This document shows, piece after piece, positions 7,595 to 11,368 of a DNA stretch of 11,368 nucleotides (its first letter is position 1; each line of letters starts with the position of its first letter). The notes below the pieces were generated by a model that saw only the letters and a list, made by a program, of their open reading frames with translations, was not told the DNA's origin and searched no databases. The stretch is from Phoronis ovalis. Lineage: Eukaryota > Phoronida > Phoronidae. Location: contig JAOXYB010053846.1 of NCBI GenBank assembly GCA_028565635.1, forward strand, positions 1 through 11,368, given 5' to 3'. The translations under genes were made by a program, and so were the position numbers.

Positions 7595-9276
7595 CTAAAA
7601 ATGATAATATCAACATATTAATTAATTTCTTGGTGATGTTTCAACAAAGCACAATTTAAAGACAAGTTACAAATAACCAAGAAATCTTTAGATCAGTAAT
7701 TTAACATAGTATGCGACAGCCATTGTGCAATATAATCTGAAACGAGACAGAACTTGTACAAATTAACAGCTTACTGTTTTACTAATTTAAAGAACAGACA
7801 CATCATTCAAGTTTGTATTTATAACTTATCATAATATCATTACATATCAACTATATTTGACCCAATGTTTAATGTTTGAATCAATTTTCACGTTTTCAGG
7901 GGTTTGGTTTTGCAATATCACTGCTTATGACACAGTATATATTTCAGCCCCAGCTGATGGTTTAAGTTCAATACCGCTTACGACATGTTACCAAAATCAA
8001 ACCTGCTGATGGTTGAAGAATTTTTCTTACACCAAGAGCTATGTTTTTAGCTATGGGGTGTATAAAGTAAAGGTTGTGGGTAAAGGTTTTGAGACCTTGG
8101 CTTTGGCAACCCTACCAAAAATTGACCAAGTGCTCTGATGACACAACATTACATTATTCCATCTTATATTATCGCAGAAGCTATTACTTACATTTTTGCT
8201 AGTTTTGAAGCAGCCCCCCCAGTAACCTTGGCAACACGTAAGGCAGACAACTCCTTAAAAATTAAAATAGTAGTGTTAAACAAAGACATTACAACAGATT
8301 ATCGTAAATAGTGTGAAATAATTAAACATCATTTAAGTATCTAGAGCTAGTGTTAGCTATATTTTACGTATCAATGTCACTTTTATTTTACCTAAAATTG
8401 TAATAAGGTGTCTGTACATTACAGTCACTTTGGGAAATAATGCAAGGGTTAAGGCCCTTGGGGTATGTTTAAATAGTAACGAGGATTAATTTGCCCAGTG
8501 CATAAATTTATAGTATACTAATTCTACCATAAAATCTTAGAAGATCTTCTTCTTCTCGGGTGAAGGTCAAGAACTTATGAACTCTAAAAATATCCACATT
8601 TTCAGAATGTTGGCCGCATTTTTATGTAATGCAATTAAAGTTAACGATGCAGGACTACTGAAAAGTGTTGTTACTTGTTAGTCGTCGAGATGTCGAACCG
8701 ACAACTTGTATAAACACGTTTCGCCATTACTCCATTAGTATTAGATTTGGGAAGTCAGTGCATTTTTGAAACAACTGGTTGTATAGAACTGTCCTTTATT
8801 GTAAATCAAGCGCTTGGTGTCTATATTCAATGTAAAAAAATATAATGTACGTTAATAAGATTTAGTTTTAAAAGTTATTAATCGACTATCGTTCTCTCAT
8901 TTGCATAGAAAAGCTTCAAAGTTTTACCGTTTTCAAGTCGTCCAGCTGTTTGAGAAGGTCTTCCTTCTTCTTGCCTCGAAGTTCCCGTGCCTTTACTTTC
9001 ACCTGTGGAATAGTAAAATACCAATTCGATATTTCTTGTCTACACAGATTTCACTTGCCAGTGTATATATATACCGGTATATAAACACAGGTAGAATCTG
9101 TGTGATACCCGTTTCAAAAATGCCAAATATTACAATAAAAAAATCCACTGTGGAACAGTATTAGTGCCATATTGTTCCAGTAAAATACTACATTTATAAA
9201 CACATTTTATTTTGCATTATCGTGCGATATGACGTGTGATGATAACAGATAACTGAAGACACATCTTACATACCAT
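7363..9276 (-). CDS. RPL35: 60S ribosomal protein L35 (uL29), complete, four exons
   Basis: Coding exons on the - strand are 9276-9274 (ATG only, at the end of exon 1), 9002-8928, 8253-8192 and 7594-7363. Every junction is GT-AG and the phases agree. The joined product is exactly 123 residues, the usual metazoan L35 length. Landmarks in order are [20 protein letters not shown] (N-terminal helix), [45 protein letters not shown] and the ending [11 protein letters not shown]. uL29 sits beside the polypeptide exit tunnel of the large subunit, where nascent-chain factors such as SRP and NAC dock (family knowledge). The protein is very basic, as expected for an rRNA binder. The first intron immediately after the ATG also occurs, from memory, in vertebrate RPL35. 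No frameshift or missing segment and the introns are intact, so this is the functional gene and not a retrocopy. Confidence 0.97.
7595..8191 (-). other. RPL35 intron 3
   Basis: A 597-bp intron with donor GTAAGT (8191-8186) and acceptor TTTTAG. It holds two copies of CTGATGGTT (near 7953 and 8004, + orientation) and an AAGGT/ACCTT hairpin at 8083-8098. I looked for intronic snoRNA boxes in the host orientation and saw no convincing C/D pair. Confidence 0.85.
8192..8253 (-). CDS. RPL35: RPL35 exon 3
   Basis: A 62-bp exon after TTTTAAG (acceptor) and before GTAAGT. It encodes [20 protein letters not shown] plus the first two bases of Ile. The motif [14 protein letters not shown] is nearly invariant in eukaryotic L35. 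It is too short to be found as an open frame alone and was identified by protein similarity and phase. Confidence 0.95.
8254..8927 (-). other. RPL35 intron 2
   Basis: A 674-bp AT-rich intron with donor GTAAAA, somewhat weaker than consensus at +5, and acceptor TTTTTAAG. No gene or structured RNA recognised. Confidence 0.85.
8928..9002 (-). CDS. RPL35: RPL35 exon 2
   Basis: A 75-bp exon of exactly 25 codons after CCACAG and before GTAAAAC. It encodes [20 protein letters not shown] then DDLKT. Thr at the end replaces the Val seen in the human protein (LDDLKVELSQL). An open frame of 87 codons on the opposite strand across this exon is a shadow. Confidence 0.95.
9003..9273 (-). other. RPL35 intron 1
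   Basis: A 271-bp intron starting GTATGT directly after the ATG and ending in CCACAG. It contains the perfect 16-bp palindrome TATATACCGGTATATA (9068-9083), followed at once by a second small hairpin, ACACAG/CTGTGT (9085-9103). Confidence 0.85.
9274..9276 (-). CDS. RPL35: RPL35 exon 1 coding part (start codon only)
   Basis: The ATG lies in context GCAAAATGG with A at -3, followed immediately by donor GTATGT. It is the only coding triplet of exon 1. It is chosen because exon 2 has no Met upstream of VKVKAREL and joins it in phase 0, and because the resulting length is exactly 123 residues. Confidence 0.88.
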
Positions 9277-9298
9277 TTTGCCCTTATTGGTGATGAAT

Positions 9299-9307
9299 GG
9301 GAAAAAG
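9299..9307 (-). promoter_or_regulatory. RPL35: 5'TOP-like transcription start tract of RPL35
   Basis: On the - strand CTTTTTCCC begins at 9307, about 30 bases upstream of the ATG. A C followed by a run of pyrimidines at the mRNA 5' end is the terminal oligopyrimidine signature of ribosomal protein mRNAs, by which TOR/LARP1 control their translation. The exact start is inferred. Confidence 0.6.
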
Positions 9308-9611
9308 AACGAAACTGAGGCAACGACCTACCTTAGAAACTAGTGTTATTTCAAAATTATGCACATTAAACATTAAATGATAAAATTAATTCAGCTGCTA
9401 AATTTTTAATTTTTACTTATTATACGAATATATTTACATCTTTGAATAAGCTTTTTATCTTAATAATCTACTCAGTGCATTACATTCTAAGGTAAAAAAG
9501 CCGCCATATTGCCAAGGCAGCTCGAAAAGCGAAAAGGGAGACGTATCGGGGGTGTGGCGAATTTACTACTCTTTTACATTTTCCTTCGACTTATTTGGCA
9601 ACTTAAGTACA
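9308..9611. promoter_or_regulatory. Bidirectional promoter interval RPL35 / ARPC5, including ARPC5 5' UTR
   Basis: The two start codons lie head to head 335 bases apart (9276 and 9612). The middle (9340-9480) is very AT-rich. The ARPC5 side (9499-9560) is GC-richer, with CpGs. No clear TATA box is placed for either gene. The ARPC5 start site is probably between about 9510 and 9560, near the YY1-type motif. Confidence 0.6.
9500..9510 (-). promoter_or_regulatory. YY1-type motif
   Basis: The - strand reads AATATGGCGGC, a perfect match to the YY1 consensus AAnATGGCGGC. In animals such sites cluster close to transcription starts, often just downstream, of housekeeping genes. It lies about 100 bases upstream of the ARPC5 ATG and 190 bases upstream of the RPL35 TOP tract. 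Confidence 0.6.
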
Positions 9612-9751
9612 ATGTCAAAAAATACAGGGGCCAGAGCGTTTAGAAATGTTGACGTAGATCAATACAATGAAGATAACTATCAGGACGAAGTTACAGATGA
9701 CGGAGGTGAACAAGGCCCGAATGAAGGGGAAGTTACCGGAATGCTCAATAC
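9612..9751 (+). CDS. ARPC5: ARPC5 exon 1 (coding part)
   Basis: Forty-six full codons plus two bases, ending at donor GTATCC (weak at +4 to +6). The acidic, low-complexity middle (DVDQYNEDNYQDEVTDDGGE) is typical of the ARPC5 N-terminus. The frame stays open to 9839 past the donor, but the extra residues are hydrophobic read-through unrelated to ARPC5. Confidence 0.93.
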
Positions 9752-11198
9752 GTATCCTTTCTCACCAATCTATGAAAGTCTGACTTTAAACTTCTTTTCC
9801 CCCATTTTTTTATTTCATATAATTGTAATATTCATTTAATTAAATATGTATCCAAGATGTTATTTTCATGTTATCCATACGATGTTTACCAAGCTAAAGT
9901 TGTATACTACTTCCGGGTAGATTTTCCCGGCCGGTTTTTCTTGTCTTATGTTTTGTATATTTAAATCATTATCACAGGTTGAACGGCCTATAAGTATAAG
10001 AAAATTTATATATAATATTCAGATCAAGAATCCAGTACTAGTATAAACTCTGACTGACATCTTTGTAATTTGTTACCCAATTTGTTGAAGTGTACGAATG
10101 TTTAGCCAGGAATAATAATTTAAATATACAAAACATAAGACAAGAGGAACTGGAATTATCTACCTGTAAGGCTGTAAGTGGTATAAGTTAATACTGTTTA
10201 AGTTATAAGTAAAATGAAGTAAGAAATTGTCTAGTCCTGTGGTTCATCATGTTGTGTGGCGTCGCTTGATAATCTGACTTATGAGGCTGATCAGTCATCG
10301 ACTCTGCCATATCAATTCCTGGGATCAATTCACAGTTAAAGTGAATGTCACTCTTTTCCACTGACTGCAAAAAACTTTTGGAGTTTTAAGTTTAGGCCTA
10401 CAATTACTCCAAGTGTTCTGCAGCTAGGGGATGCACCATATTACAGGTAATGAGATTGTTTTATTTATAGGTGTAAGGGATCATCTCAAAAGTTATTGCA
10501 ATGACCACAAACGTATAGTGTTTCGTTTAGGGGGCAGGTGGGTTAAAATCTCCCTACGTTTATGGTTTAGTGCGAAATGAAAAAATCATGCCTAGTATAT
10601 ATACGATATTTAAAATCATTCCTTTAACGCATCCTGTTTTGAAATAGTAAACAAATAGTAAACTCACCCCTGTCGCACCCCCCCCCCCTCTTTGAAACAG
10701 AAAGAATTTTTTTTATGACACTTATTCTTGGCGTATTGGTACAATAGGGGTGGAAATGGCCTCTTTTATTTTGCTTGTCAATTTTTTTCGATTACTGAAC
10801 TGATATTTTTCTCTCGTACCCCCTTGTCTGACGGCCCTGATTTCGCTCTTGAAATTGGTTGTAATTTTTTACACGTGCGTGACGTCCAAATCTCACTAAC
10901 CCCCCTACGTTTGACCGGGTGGGGGGGGTAATTCCTATACGAAATACTATACGTTTGTGGTCATTGCGATAACTTTTGAGATGATCCCTAATGCATTTAC
11001 CAAAAGACAATTTTGTAATAATTTATTCATTGACCTTCAGTAAATTGAAGTTAAAGATCCTGTTGACTTTGTTTTATTTATGTTTAACTGCAAGCAATGT
11101 TTGTTTTTCTTAATGTACGCTCTAGAAATCGCCATGTAGATGCACTACAGTATGTACTTGGAAATCCTCCAGTATTGACTAAAAACCAAGCAGTCAAG
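9612..11198 (+). CDS. ARPC5: Actin-related protein 2/3 complex subunit 5 (p16-Arc), first two coding exons, 3' end outside window
   Basis: Exons 9612-9751 and 11126-11198 join as AC/A (Thr) and give 71 residues. The N-terminus MSKNTGARAFRNVDVDQYNE, the acidic linker and GPNEGEV match ARPC5 (human MSKNT..., GPDEGEV). The second exon, NRHVDALQYVLGNPPVLTKN then QAVK, matches the human ALQAALKNPP...KSQAVK helix. ARPC5 is the smallest subunit of the seven-protein Arp2/3 complex, which nucleates branched actin filaments; its N-terminal segment tethers ARP2 (family knowledge). Full length is normally about 150 residues, so roughly the first half is visible. The start ATG has A at -3 and no in-frame ATG lies upstream. 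The gene continues beyond the window after GTAAGT at 11199. The vertebrate paralogue ARPC5L is possible in principle, but an invertebrate would have a single gene. Confidence 0.95.
10474..10476 (+). repeat. Left target-site duplication TAA
   Basis: TAA immediately precedes the first GGG of the left inverted repeat and matches the TAA after the right end. Confidence 0.65.
10477..10988. mobile_element. Non-autonomous DNA transposon (MITE), PIF/Harbinger-like by target duplication
   Basis: The element starts GGGATCATCTC and ends GAGATGATCCC. The terminal inverted repeats are 55 bp (10477-10531 and 10934-10988) with three mismatches. It is flanked directly by TAA on both sides (10474-10476 and 10989-10991), which fits the 3-bp TWA target duplication of PIF/Harbinger elements. 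The interior, about 400 bp, has no transposase frame. It carries runs of C (11 at 10678-10688) and of G (10921-10928), and a direct CCCTACGTTT pair (10552-10561 and 10903-10912). The near-identical ends suggest fairly recent insertion. A 72-codon - strand frame simply reads inward from the right end. Confidence 0.85.
10989..10991 (+). repeat. Right target-site duplication TAA
   Basis: TAA immediately follows the final CCC of the right inverted repeat. Three bases alone can match by chance; the support comes from exact placement at both ends. Confidence 0.65.
11126..11198 (+). CDS. ARPC5: ARPC5 exon 2
   Basis: A 73-bp exon between CTCTAG and GTAAGT. The first base completes Thr, then 24 codons give NRHVDALQYVLGNPPVLTKN and QAVK, ending in phase 0. 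It corresponds to the first helix of the ARPC5 fold and its NPP/KxQAVK landmark. Found by similarity and splice phase; too short for open-frame detection. Confidence 0.93.
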
Positions 11199-11368
11199 GT
11201 AAGTCCTTTTTACGTAGGATTTTTCCTAAAAATATTAACTTCTTATTATTAGTAATCTCTTTATCCAGTTGTTAATCCCTTAACATGTATCTTAGTGGCA
11301 TCTTGTTCACTTTAATATAGTTAAGGAACTATAGTTTGAGCAAAGGCAACAGGTCTAGCATATAAAGA
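11199..11368 (+). other. ARPC5 intron 2 (5' part)
   Basis: It begins GTAAGTCC and runs AT-rich to the end of the window. The next ARPC5 exon, expected to start near the DRAGSIVLKVL-like helix, is not present. Confidence 0.85.

Larger units (their letters stand above)
9752..11125 (+). other. ARPC5 intron 1
   Basis: A 1374-bp intron ending in TACGCTCTAG. It contains the 512-bp inverted-repeat transposon at 10477-10988. The remainder is AT-rich with no other recognised element. Confidence 0.85.

Noticed and set aside
8678-8712. tRNA-like TTCGA/CGAAC words
   Set aside because: No T-stem pairing, no D-arm or acceptor stem of proper length; a chance CG-containing inverted repeat.
7595-8927. Intronic snoRNA in RPL35
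   Set aside because: Ribosomal protein introns often host snoRNAs, so I looked for RTGATGA and CTGA boxes with a terminal stem in the host orientation. Only TGATGG-like words on the opposite strand were found.
8901-9164. 87-codon + strand frame
   Set aside because: It is antisense to RPL35 exon 2 and intron 1, which are certain.
10792-11010. 72-codon - strand frame in the transposon
   Set aside because: It starts outside the element and reads through the inverted repeat; the mirrored left end gives similar residues in the opposite direction. No transposase motif.
1-11368. CRISPR array, bacterial operon or phage region
   Set aside because: Spliced animal genes, no ribosome binding sites and no spacer-regular identical repeats; the only regular repeat (3262-3925) is degenerate with a period of about 100 bp.

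Overview
This is eukaryotic nuclear DNA from an animal: AT-rich, intron-bearing, with GT-AG splice sites, and with two housekeeping genes whose proteins match metazoan families closely. A lophotrochozoan invertebrate such as a mollusc is my best guess. That rests on general character only (moderate introns, a small inverted-repeat transposon, TGACCTTGA-rich dispersed repeats), not on a diagnostic marker.

Layout. From 715 to 2746 on the + strand lie the last three coding exons of a long, low-complexity Q/S/T-rich protein. It has eleven tryptophans in a repeated S-K-x-Q-W-N-S-like setting and ends in a Lys/Glu-rich tail. I cannot name it with confidence; a PRRC2/BAT2-like (Drosophila Nocte-like) protein is a weak candidate. 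From 2747 to about 7340 there is no recognisable gene. This stretch holds the 3' UTR of the first gene, a degenerate tandem repeat of about 90-110 bp (3260-3930), a small nested hairpin, and a repeat island (6650-7205) with two diverged direct copies and several nuclear-receptor half-site-like motifs.

From 9307 down to 7349 on the - strand is a complete gene for ribosomal protein L35 (uL29). It has four exons, encodes exactly 123 residues, and has an intron directly after the ATG. It carries a 5'TOP-like start tract and a very short 3' UTR. Head to head with it, from about 9500 on the + strand, starts ARPC5 (p16 subunit of the Arp2/3 actin-nucleating complex). Only its first two coding exons (71 residues) are inside the window. 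The two genes share an interval of about 300 bp between start codons, which contains a perfect YY1-type motif and looks like a bidirectional promoter. ARPC5 intron 1 carries a 512-bp non-autonomous DNA transposon (10477-10988) with 55-bp terminal inverted repeats and a TAA target duplication, of PIF/Harbinger type by TSD.

The genes work in different processes (an RNA-regulation-like disordered protein, the ribosome, actin nucleation) and show no pathway link. The shared RPL35/ARPC5 promoter is the only functional coupling visible. I found no clearly new biological system. The best leads are the transposon, the Trp-repeat exon, the bidirectional promoter and the two undescribed repeat families.
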